From the NCBI GenBank assembly GCA_019217005.1, contig JAHBNG010000138.1:1-39774 (forward strand): a DNA stretch of 39,774 bases, given 5' to 3'. The stretch comes from Chloroflexi bacterium TSY. Lineage in GTDB: Bacteria > Chloroflexota > Anaerolineae > Caldilineales > Caldilineaceae. The notes under the pieces were generated by a model that worked only from the letters and a program-made list of their open reading frames with translations, was not told where the DNA came from and ran no database searches. The translations under genes and the position numbers were made by a program. Of this stretch, positions 20,540 through 29,062 are shown piece by piece; the first letter of the stretch is position 1; the number at the start of each line of letters is the position of its first letter.

Positions 20540-22983
20540 AGGCGCCCCAAGCAGAATAGCGTCAGGAAGAGCAAGGTCAGACCGCTAATGAACAGACCTC
20601 TGCGCACAGAATCCGGTTTATAGACAAGTTCGAAATGGGTTGTTCCCGGTGGGATGACGAGGCCAATAAAGGTTAGATTTACACGCAGCGGTGATAAAAG
20701 CCCCAATTCCGAGAATGGTGTTTGGGCCGCAGTGCACCCTCCTTCTGTTGAGCAAGCAGAATTCCGCACTCGCCAGCCTGGCATCCAATTTTCCGTCAGG
20801 ACAAGCAACCCACCGTGGGTACTTTCAACTGTAACCTGGAATTGCCCAGGAGCGCTTTGTGCAAGGGAGATTTCGTTTTGGTCACTAGTCTGACTTTGAG
20901 CTGCTTGAGCAATCGACATCGATGCGTCGACAAATGTTACCTCTTCACGGTCTGTTAAAATCGCGGCTTGCTTCAGATCAAAATCATGATCGGCTAATAA
21001 TCTTAAAGCGCTTGCTTCATCCACAATTCGAATTTGTGAAACGATCCAGGCACGCGCATTCGGCACAGACAATCGATGCAGAAAAGTCGCGTCCTCCTTT
21101 TGAGGAAATTCAGCCAATCGCTCACTGGCAACAAACAGATCACGTCGCCAAGTCAACACATGCTGAACACCACTCAGTTGCCACATGCGGTCCAGCGGGA
21201 ATTCATCAAACAGCGCCGCATAACTGTCTATGCGAAGTGGGCTACTGCCCCATACGTCTTCGATCTTCAGCCGCATTCCGTAGTCTTCGTAGATTCGATA
21301 TTCATTGTAAACACGACCAGCGAGTTTCTGCGCATTCTTTTCTCTCGATCCATGAACAGTACTTTGCAATGCTTCCATCTCCGGCGCCAAGATCGTTTTG
21401 CGCGCCGGACCAAATGTCGAAATGTTTGTGGTGAAATTGGCCCAAAAGAGATTAATAAGCAGAAACAGCATCAGGAGAAGCGAACGCCGAATATGCCACC
21501 CTGGTAACCAAAGCAATAGAGCCATCGCCATCGCTAAAACCAATGTGACGGAGGCAATCCCAAGATAAAGCCAATGACTCACAACGGTCTGTCCAGACAA
21601 TTGCCACAATAGCCCAAAAGCATAGACCCCAGCAATCATGATCAGGGCAAAAATTGCAGCCAATCGACGACGGCGCCCCAATGGCATGGAGGCCACCCCA
21701 GCTGCACCAAGTCCAGCGAGTATACTTAAACCAAATGCCACTAAATAAGCCGCGCGTTCTTGTCCTCGAAACAGGTGCCAGCCCGGCATAAAGCGATAAA
21801 AGAACGGATACAAAAATCCATTTCGCCCAAAAGATAGCAGCAGCCCAATGATTGTGATAAGACCAAAAAAAAGAACAAAATAGTGTAGAGAGACAGGATA
21901 AGACTGGCTGGTTATTTCTTTCAGAGAATCTGATCGATCACGATTCTTGGCGCCAAATAGACCCAAGGAATTCAAGGCAAATCCTACCCCAACTACCCCA
22001 ATATAGAGTGGAGAAAAGTAAGTCAGCACGCCAGGCAGCAGCAGTTGCCAACTGTCCTGAAACGGAAAACCGCCGCTGACATACTCATACGTTACATCCG
22101 CACGCACACTCAAGTTTGTAAATTCAAGACTTGGCAGAAGCTGCGCGGCACATACACCGGTACCAAGTGCAGCAAATGCAAACAGCCCACCGCAATGTGC
22201 CCAAGAAAGCCGCGAACGATCCAGACGAACAAGCAGAACAAGTAAGAAAACCATCCACGCAGCAATTACGTAACTCAGGTGAAGAAATGTCTGTGGATGT
22301 CCAGCCAAGAATGAAATTGCATAAGCCAACGCAGCAGCAATCCACCAGCGCCACTGCGTTGGTGACCACACCGCCCTGTAGAGCAATAGAAGAATCAAAG
22401 GCAACCAAATTGCCGTGCGCAATACAGCCAGTTGCAAAGGAGGATATCCCGTCAAATAACCAGAGAGGGCAAACGCACATCCCCCCATCCAGCTGCCAAT
22501 ATAAGTATGCTCAGATAGAACAAAATCGTTGTGGTTAGCTGGGTGGAGAAACTGTCGTAACAGAAGGTAAGTAAAATATGCGGCCAATGCCGTATGGATA
22601 ACGGCCTCAAGTTGCAAGAAATAGAGGCGATGCCCAGCTTCTGATGAAAGACGAGTGAACGGCGCTCCCACAAGAATCAATAAGTTGCTTATCGGGTAGA
22701 AAACAGCCGCCTGTACATCTGCCAAAAAAGGATGTCCAGCATAGGTATAAGGATTCCAAAGCGGTAGATTTCTAGATAAGAGTGATTGCTGTTGAAATAG
22801 ACTGAAAGGCAAAAAGTGATGCGTGAAGTCCCCATCAGGGAAGGTGCGTAATCCCAAAAGATGAGGTGCATAAAAAAGGAGAGGAATGACCCATAAAGTA
22901 TAGGGCAAAAATACGAAGAAGGAACTTATTCTTCGTGCATCTTTGTATCCTTCACGGATCATTGTTGATTCGCAATCGTCCAT
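20512..22983 (-). CDS. YfhO-family membrane protein
   Basis: An 823-residue protein with many membrane spans and a C-terminal soluble domain closed by one last span before the basic tail. The YfhO signature is clear near the N-terminus: FPDGDFTHHFLPFS, then NLPLWNPYTYAGHPFLADVQAAVFYP. YfhO-family proteins of Firmicutes are membrane glycosyltransferases that modify teichoic acids; chloroflexal members are untested. The soluble part ends GLVIPPGTTHFELVYKP, as usual for the family. First gene of the three-gene surface-glycan operon; a promoter should lie in 22984-23023 or within the helicase gene end, and none is obvious. Confidence 0.8.
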   Translation of the reverse strand: MDDCESTMIREGYKDARRISSFFVFLPYTLWVIPLLFYAPHLLGLRTFPDGDFTHHFLPFSLFQQQSLLSRNLPLWNPYTYAGHPFLADVQAAVFYPISNLLILVGAPFTRLSSEAGHRLYFLQLEAVIHTALAAYFTYLLLRQFLHPANHNDFVLSEHTYIGSWMGGCAFALSGYLTGYPPLQLAVLRTAIWLPLILLLLYRAVWSPTQWRWWIAAALAYAISFLAGHPQTFLHLSYVIAAWMVFLLVLLVRLDRSRLSWAHCGGLFAFAALGTGVCAAQLLPSLEFTNLSVRADVTYEYVSGGFPFQDSWQLLLPGVLTYFSPLYIGVVGVGFALNSLGLFGAKNRDRSDSLKEITSQSYPVSLHYFVLFFGLITIIGLLLSFGRNGFLYPFFYRFMPGWHLFRGQERAAYLVAFGLSILAGLGAAGVASMPLGRRRRLAAIFALIMIAGVYAFGLLWQLSGQTVVSHWLYLGIASVTLVLAMAMALLLWLPGWHIRRSLLLMLFLLINLFWANFTTNISTFGPARKTILAPEMEALQSTVHGSREKNAQKLAGRVYNEYRIYEDYGMRLKIEDVWGSSPLRIDSYAALFDEFPLDRMWQLSGVQHVLTWRRDLFVASERLAEFPQKEDATFLHRLSVPNARAWIVSQIRIVDEASALRLLADHDFDLKQAAILTDREEVTFVDASMSIAQAAQSQTSDQNEISLAQSAPGQFQVTVESTHGGLLVLTENWMPGWRVRNSACSTEGGCTAAQTPFSELGLLSPLRVNLTFIGLVIPPGTTHFELVYKPDSVRRGLFISGLTLLFLTLFCLGRLWWKWQTIQ

Positions 22984-23023
22984 TCTCTGCTGGACGGATC
23001 TCCAAATATGTTTTTCTGATGAA

Positions 23024-24469
23024 CTATAGTCCTACTTCTGCGATCAATTCGTTGCCGCGATCGACCAGATTTTGGACCGTTGCGATCAGGCTTTCGGCAG
23101 TCTCAACCGACGGTGGCGGGGCTTCATCCTCGTCATCGGCTAGAGGCGCCGTTAGTTCCCGCACATTGGCCAGCTCAGCAGCCAAACTCGTCTCAATCCG
23201 TTTACTCTCAACAAGCTTTGCGTGAATCAATCGCGGACCCGGCAACTTGTCGCTTGGTAAACAGCCATTCACAAGCGAAAGGTGGGACGTAACAGCCCAT
23301 GACAGAGCTTGATTAATCGGTCGTAGAACCTCCTCTGGAAAACCACCTTGCAATGCAACACGGGCAAACTGTAATCGTTTTTCTGCGGTCTCGAAGCCAC
23401 CCCGTGCTTTCTGCAGTTTCTCCTCCTGCTGTTTATCACGGCGTTCCGAGGACGGTGCGGGCATTGAAGGTGCTCGATAGAATTCGTCAGATGAGGCGTC
23501 ATCACTTCCAGAACGTTCCAAAGCTCCCCCCGTCAACGCAAGCAGTGTTTGGTAACTTTCCTGCTCCATCAAGTGCAATTCGGGGGTTGGCTCTGGACTG
23601 GAACCATTCTGGTCAGAATTGTCCGAGCTAGAGTTGAAATGATCGGCTATCAGTTGATCAATTTTTGGCCGCAACTCACCAGGATTCTGATCAACGACTA
23701 CCAACACCTGCTTGGCACTCTCTATGCTCGCAGCATTCATCCCCGGCAATTGAGGCGCAAATCGTACCAATAAAATTCGGCCAGGGAGGTGCCCCACAAG
23801 CAAGTCGGCCAAAGAGCGTAAAGTTGGGCGCTTGATTCCATCACGTTCTTGCCGGTGGATCGTTGGCTTTTGTTCATCTCTTTCAGGGACAGCCTGAACC
23901 GAGTCATCAACAGAATCGTCCGCAGCCGGCTCATCTTCTTCTTCTACCTTCGGGGCCAGATCTAGCTTGACTTCAGCAGGCGGTGCGCCCAGCATCTCAT
24001 CGATCTTTTGTACAAGACTCTGGCCGGTGTCATTAAAGGTAATCTCGGCAGGACCCTCTTCTGTTCCAAAAACGCCCGCAAAGACATCGCGCTTGGTGGC
24101 CAACGTATCGAGCATACGCTCCTCAATTGTGCCCTTTGCCACCAAGTTGATCACATTGACGATACTGCGTTGACCATGCCGATGGGCACGGGCAATGCGC
24201 TGATCGAGAACAGCAGGATTCCAAGGGAGGTCTAAATTCACGACAAGGCTTGCTGCTTGTAAGTTTAAGCCAACACCACCTGCATCTGTAGAGAGGAAGA
24301 TCTTACACTTCTCATCTTCGAAGAATTGATCGACGAGATCACCCCGCTTACCAGTTGGTACATCACCGCTCAGCATCACATAGCCCAAATCCAACCGCTC
24401 CAAGACCGGATGCGTCAAGCGCAGCATGTTGGTCCACTGGCTGAAGATAATCGCCTTATGACCATTGTT
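23024..24469 (-). pseudogene. SNF2 helicase, C-terminal fragment
   Basis: The second half of the interrupted helicase gene, 481 codons. It starts with NGHKAIIFSQWTNML (motif IV region), LSGDVPTGKRGDLVDQF, then STDAGGVGLNLQAASLVVNLDLPWNP (motif V) and DQRIARAHRHGQ (motif VI), completing the RecA-2 lobe. A long acidic linker follows (EEEDEPAADDSVDDSV). The last 130 residues form a helical domain (GGFETAEKRLQFARVAL, NRGNELIAEVGL-like end) that resembles a HEPN-type bundle only loosely. On the minus strand the frame is continuous with the IS transposase, because copy 2 of IS-A has lost the transposase stop; a transposase-helicase fusion could in principle be made. Confidence 0.9.
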
Positions 24470-25964
24470 CTTTACTTTCTGGTAAAGGCTTGAGTGACAA
24501 AGGGCAAACCGAAAGGGGCGGAAAAAAGAATCCACCCTGAAAAAACGGGATAAAATGTAAAAATAGTGCTCGGCTAGTTTAAGCAGCGGCATTGAGGCGG
24601 CGATGAGCGAGAACGCCTTTAGGGAAATGGTGTGAAACCGAGGCCTTTTTCCGAAAGTCAGGGTCGAGTTGGTCAGGAGTTGGAAAAAGAGCACTCGAGA
24701 GAACACGGCGCAGCCTGCCGGGAGTGGAGGCTCTCGATCCCAGTAGCCAGTCGGTATGGGAGGAAGAGAAGCGGCTAAATGGGAAAGAAGATTGCCAGCC
24801 AGCAGCCCCAGTTCAGGTAAGCGGAAACAAGCCTCATCGGCATGAACAAATTGACGATGTAAGCCAATCATCTGCTTGGAAGCCAAGGGGGGATGTTCAA
24901 CAGGCCAGCGTTCCAGGTAGACAAGATAAATGGTTTCAGGCTGCAAAGTCATAACGGTCGCCAAAACCAAAGGTGTGTTGTAGGCCGGATCCTGAATGAC
25001 GTAAATCGAGTAGGTACGGTTGGCTGTATCCACCTTGGTTGTTCTGGGGACGAGATTGTGCCATGCTTGATAGCAAATCAGGCGACCACTATAGAGAAAG
25101 CGACCAGACGAGTCCGGAGTTGTAGCCTCGAGTCGCTTTCCCTTATAGCTGCGAGAGAGCGGACGCACAATATCACCATATTCAGGTGGTCTGCCTTTTT
25201 CTTTGCGTTTGGGGAACTCATTGCGGCGCACTGTGCAGTTAATGGCTTCCCGCAGGACAAATCGGTCTATGCCGCTTTCTAGCATTTCTCTGATTGTAAA
25301 CCCGGCATCGACCACCGCCACTTCGTCTGACTCCAGTGATTTCTTCGTCTCTTTCAGCAGCTTTTTCCGAAACTCACTTTCCTTTGTTCCAACCGTGCAT
25401 CTCATGATTGCCTTGAGCAGTGGCACTCGCTTCCCGCCTATCTCCCCCGAGCTTATCATCACTCCAAAGATGAGCGCGGGCAATGCCCGACGAGCCGTTG
25501 AGTTATAGAGTCGGTTCACTTTCCCTTGCAGCTTCGGTCGCCAGAACCCTGTGATATCTATGCTTTTCACTCGGTACCCTTCTAACTTTTTTGCCTCCCA
25601 TTCCCCTTTCCACTTCTTCTTGCCACGACCCCAGCAGACTTGTGATATCCCATGATCCATATCGAAAGCTCCACCAGCTTCGCCGGAGCTCCTCATCTTC
25701 AAACCCGCTTTCTTTCAATGCGCTATGGATTGCTCCTCGACTTTTCAGAAACGACCCATTCAGCATTGCCCACATCAGACGCATTACATTTACGTTTGTT
25801 CCCATCGGCGTTACTTGCAATACATTCATCAGTACTGCTATAGTTATTTCTGGCGCGGTTAGCATTCCTTCCTCCTTTTTGGGTTCTCTACCTTTTGGAT
25901 GAACTGCTAACCGCTTTTTGTCACATTTCTCACCTCATCTCTTTTCTTTTACCAGAAAGTAAAG
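24470..25964 (-). mobile_element. Insertion sequence IS-A, copy 2 (1495 bp), inside the helicase gene
   Basis: The same perfect 17-bp ends as copy 1, at 24470-24486 and 25948-25964. The target duplication is TTGTT on the plus strand (24465-24469 and 25965-25969), equal to AACAA in the gene. Joining the flanks with one duplication kept gives codons for EIANNGHKAI without a break, which proves insertion into an intact gene. Orientation is opposite to copy 1. Apart from three indels the copies differ by only a few substitutions, suggesting recent spread. Confidence 0.95.
24579..25865 (-). pseudogene. IS-A transposase copy 2, frameshifted and without its own stop
   Basis: Same protein as copy 1. 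From the ATG at 25865 the frame follows copy 1 to LLGSWQ, then is lost: here GCAAGAAGAAGTGGAAAGGGGAATGG-like text carries 13 nt more than copy 1 (given only in part, about 25598-25620). One G fewer in its G4 run would restore a frame giving QEEVEREWEAKK. The middle is intact, unlike copy 1. Near 24733 this copy lacks 4 nt (GAGCCTCCACTCC against GAGCCTCAAGCCACTCC), so it misses the normal stop and reads through the IS end into the helicase. Neither copy can make a full transposase as written. Confidence 0.85.
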
Positions 25965-27529
25965 TTGTTGGCAATTTCATCTTCTAGGATGTGGCTGAGT
26001 TCCCTCAGTTTTGGCGATGTCTTCTCTTTCATTTGTGGTGAAAGGTCTGGATCATGCAAAGCAAGTGCATTCGCAATCAAACGCATCTTCATCAGCGCCA
26101 TGAGCAAAATCTGATGTTCTTTGGGCGAAAGTGGACGCCGGCGAGTAATTGCGATCAACTTTGCGACTGTTGTGCGAAACTCTTCATACGCTTTCCACTG
26201 CCTGTCAGTCATCTCAACAAAGAAGTTGTTGTCGATACGGTCAGGCAGATCCTCCAACACTTCATCCCGCACGCGGCGCAGCACGTAAGGTGCAATCAAG
26301 TTGCGTAATTCATCTAGATTCTTATAGCCCAGCACTTTATAGGAACCAGAGGGGCGCCGTTCCACTTGAAAAAAGCGCTGATTGAAGCGCCAGAGCGGTC
26401 CCAAGATATTGGGATCGATAAACTGAAAAACGCTATAGAGTTCATCCAGTCGGTTCTCAAGCGGTGTCCCCGTCAGAACAAATGCATAAGGGCTTCGAAG
26501 TCGCTTCACAGCATCCGCCGTCTTGGTACGCCAATTCTTGATTCTTTGGGCTTCATCCAAAATAATCAGATCGGGACGCAGTCTGCGAAGTTCGTCCTCA
26601 TCCCGTAGCACCAACTCATAATTGATAATATTAAAGAAGGCGGGATTCTGATATTGGCTACGGCGGGCGATAAGATTGCCGCCAATGACCTGCGTGGTAA
26701 AAGAAGTGAACCGTTGAATTTCACGCGCCCATTGATGCTTGAGAGATGCGGGACAGACCACAAGCACTCTCTGAATATCGCGCAATTGGTGCAGTAAGCT
26801 TGTGGCCGCAATCCCTTGGACAGTCTTACCGAGCCCCATATCGTCGGCCAACAACGCTCGGCGACCAAATCCCAAATGCATGGCACCCGATTCTTGGTAA
26901 GGATAAAGCGTTGTGGAAAGAAGCTTTTGCGATCGATTGCCATGTTCAACCTGTTCAAGATACCATTCTTTCTGACGCTCAATCGACTCGATTTCCCCCA
27001 GCCGTTCAACGTACCGCCCAACTTCTGGTGTAATCTGCAGGCGCGAACGCTGGCGAGGTCTAAGCTGTTCAATATCTTGAATCAGTGCGGGCAACATCAA
27101 TGTTGGTGTGCCAACGAGAACCCCCTCACTATCAAAATAGCGCGCTAGGATGTCGCGCAACAGCCCTGTTTTGGGCAAGGGAACGGTCACACGGACCGTC
27201 GTCTCTTCTGCATGATGTAGATAGATCTGAGAAACAACGGGTCGTTTGGCAACCATATCATCCCATTGATCACTCAGATTCTCTTTCAAGTGAAGGAGCA
27301 CCGCTTCAATGTGTTTACAGGTACCCAGCAAATTGGTTTCATAATCGGCGCAGCTACAGCTGTTCAGCAAATCGGTCAATGAGCGAATTTGCACACGGTA
27401 GGTGCGTTTCGATTGAGATGTGACGTCAAAGGGGCTATAGACAGGGTGGCTCCCTCGATTTTCGATGGCAGCAATGTCTTCTGTTGCCCGCGCTCGCCGA
27501 CGTTCAATCTGCTGTTGAACCATATCCAT
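25965..27529 (-). pseudogene. SWIM-SNF2 helicase, N-terminal fragment
   Basis: First half of the interrupted DNA-dependent ATPase. From the ATG at 27529 (a TTG at 27589 also keeps the frame) it has a SWIM zinc domain with CSCADYETNLLGTCKH near residues 58-73, a DUF-like linker, then the SNF2 RecA-1 lobe: LLADDMGLGKTVQ (motif I), VVCPASLKHQWAREI (Ia), LIILDEAQRIKNW (II) and FVLTGTPLENRLDELYS (III). It enters the IS after EIANN and stops 16 bp inside. With the downstream fragment the original protein had about 1,000 residues, typical of bacterial SWIM-SNF2 (HepA/RapA-like) proteins, which are thought to remodel DNA-protein complexes; some take part in phage defence. No defence partner is visible beside it. 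Confidence 0.92.
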
Positions 27530-27898
27530 GACATTTTCTCCATCCGAGGTGAGAGGGTGACAAAATTGGGACTTAGGCTTTTCCAACAATAAAAATCCCT
27601 AATTTGATCTGGAAAAGCTCAAGTCATTCTAGAGAAATCGACTTGGCAAATCAGGAATTTATTTCTCTGGAATGGCCTAAGGCCATTCCAGTTACTAAAC
27701 TATCTACAGCGACTGACTGGATTTTTCTCTTTCTACTCTGTCAATCTTGTCCGTCTATAGAGGGCGAAGCGCCCACTTCGTGGGCATTAATTTTTGGAAA
27801 CGCCTTATGTTGTCAACAGGACAACTCTATCATATACCACATTATACCATGCGATGGGAGGGTGTTACAATTGAAATCTCGAATATTGATTTTGGAAT

Positions 27899-28013
27899 AA
27901 ACGCAAAATAAGTTGAGTACACGATTTCGAACGAATCGAAAATTGGTCCCTCTCAAGACTCAGAACGAACTCTGCATCCTCGAAGGAACGTATACTCAAC
28001 TTATTTCGCGTTT
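27899..28013. repeat. 115-bp miniature inverted-repeat element
   Basis: The ends at 27899-27922 and 27990-28013 are 24-bp inverted repeats with two mismatches; the core is AATAAGTTGAGTA. The inside is A/T-rich with TTTCGAACGAATCGAAA, a palindrome. No coding capacity and no clear target duplication. Confidence 0.7.
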
Positions 28014-28027
28014 GTTTCACACTGTGC

Positions 28028-28231
28028 TCAAAGTGCAAAGGGAAAAGAGGGTTCTTTTTGTAGTTTGCTACGATGAGTGCAGAATGACATATTATGGGGC
28101 GTCCGTGTTGTCAACCCATTTTCTTGCTTGATTTGTCGGCCAAATTGCGTACTACGGACACAAGCGACCAACAAAACAACGGCTGAAATAGATGACAAGA
28201 TCAACCAAACATACAGTATCAATGCAAACAT
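28028..28231 (-). CDS. Possible small membrane protein, 67 aa
   Basis: The ATG at 28231 is preceded by AAAGGAG with a 6-nt gap, the best ribosome binding site in this region. The first 26 residues are hydrophobic (MFALILYVWLILSSISAVVL) and are followed by basic residues, as in a one-span membrane peptide or signal anchor. The rest has no recognisable family and ends next to the 115-bp repeat. It may be truncated by that element. Only the start signal and hydrophobic segment support it. Confidence 0.4.
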   Translation of the reverse strand: MFALILYVWLILSSISAVVLLVACVRSTQFGRQIKQENGLTTRTPHNMSFCTHRSKLQKEPSFPFAL

Positions 28232-28548
28232 GTCACACTCCTTTGTGCGTCACGTGGGGAACAGAACTGCAATATTGAGTTTTGACTCATCCATGAAACA
28301 TGTATCAATGAATCTATAGGAATAACGATGGATACGCACAGCGTTCATTGATGAGTAGGAACGGTAGAATACCAAAGATACCAAGCAGATGCAAATCCAA
28401 TCATTCGCATTTGCACCACGCGATTTTCTGACGATGGCTCATCTATTACAAATGTGCATCTCCAGCGATGTGTGTCTGAGCAAAGTGTCTCTTTGCACAT
28501 ATTTGGGAGATGAGCGTTCCTTACGATTAAACAAAAAAGGCTATTATC

Positions 28549-28938
28549 ATGTCCCAAGTAAAAATTTACGGCATCAAAGCATATCTCAATCCGTTAAAAA
28601 GCAAACTATCTGATGTGATTCATCGTTGCGTCGTTGATGCATTACAATACCCTGAAGACAAACGTGCCCACCGCTTTTTTCCGATGGACAAGGAAGATTT
28701 CTACTATCCAGCCGGTCGCACCGATGCCTATACCATTATTGAATTCCATATGATTACGGGACGTACCATTGAAACAAAAAAGAAACTCGTGCGATTACTT
28801 TTTGAACGCATCGAAGCTGAGCTCGGTATCTCAACAACTGACATAGAGGTGAGCATATCAGAAAGTCCAGCCTGCAATTGGGGCTTCCGCGGGATGCATG
28901 GGGATGAGGTCGAATTAAATTATCAGATCGAGGTATAA
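28549..28938 (+). CDS. Tautomerase-family protein
   Basis: A 129-residue protein of the tautomerase-like superfamily (Tautomerase_2 type). Visible: ALQYPEDKRAHRFFPMDKEDFYYPAGR, TIIEFHMITGRTIETKKKLVRLLFERIE and DIEVSISESPACNWGFRG, which align with the second beta-alpha-beta unit and the closing strand of the family. Classical 4-oxalocrotonate tautomerases use an N-terminal proline after processing; here the start is SQVKIYG with no Pro-1, so catalytic activity of the classical kind is unlikely or the substrate is unknown. AAAAGG lies 9 nt before the ATG. It stands alone between repeats. Confidence 0.8.
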   Translation: MSQVKIYGIKAYLNPLKSKLSDVIHRCVVDALQYPEDKRAHRFFPMDKEDFYYPAGRTDAYTIIEFHMITGRTIETKKKLVRLLFERIEAELGISTTDIEVSISESPACNWGFRGMHGDEVELNYQIEV

Positions 28939-28942
28939 TCAT

Positions 28943-29021
28943 TAGACCGCAATCATGTCATTCCGCTCACGTAGTGGGTGCGAAGCACCAACGAAGTGAA
29001 GAATCTAACGATTGCAGTCTA
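28943..29021. repeat. 79-bp palindromic repeat after the tautomerase gene
   Basis: The outer arms (TAGACCGCAATCATGTCATTC, given here as its 28943-28962 part TAGACCGCAATCATGTCATT, against 29001-29021) match at 16 of 21 positions. The middle folds around GGTGCGAAGCACC. It has the look of a dispersed palindromic unit. It could serve as a transcription end for the tautomerase gene, but there is no T run. Confidence 0.6.
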
Positions 29022-29062
29022 CTGATGATGAATGAAGTCTATGGTTAGAACAAAACATCACT

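Larger units (their letters stand above)
27592..28548. other. Repeat-rich region between the helicase and tautomerase genes
   Basis: About 950 bp with little coding. It holds an 11-bp hairpin CTGGAATGGCC/GGCCATTCCAG (27667-27691), two overlapping hairpins that share one GCCC arm (GGGCGAAGCGCCC at 27762-27774 and GCCCACTTCGTGGGC at 27771-27785, the latter followed by ATTAATTTTT), a 115-bp miniature element (27899-28013), and one probable small gene on the minus strand. The 220 bp before the tautomerase gene show no further feature. Confidence 0.6.

Noticed and set aside
10857..25964. Composite transposon made of the two IS-A copies
   Set aside because: Each copy has its own target duplication and the helicase gene is restored by removing copy 2 alone, so they inserted independently.
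25949..27589. SNF2 gene as part of a named defence system such as Zorya or DISARM
   Set aside because: No partner genes (ZorABC, DrmABC, methylase) are adjacent; the SWIM domain fits general SWIM-SNF2 proteins.
27592..29062. CRISPR array
   Set aside because: The repeats are inverted pairs of several unrelated families and are not evenly spaced direct repeats; no cas genes are present.
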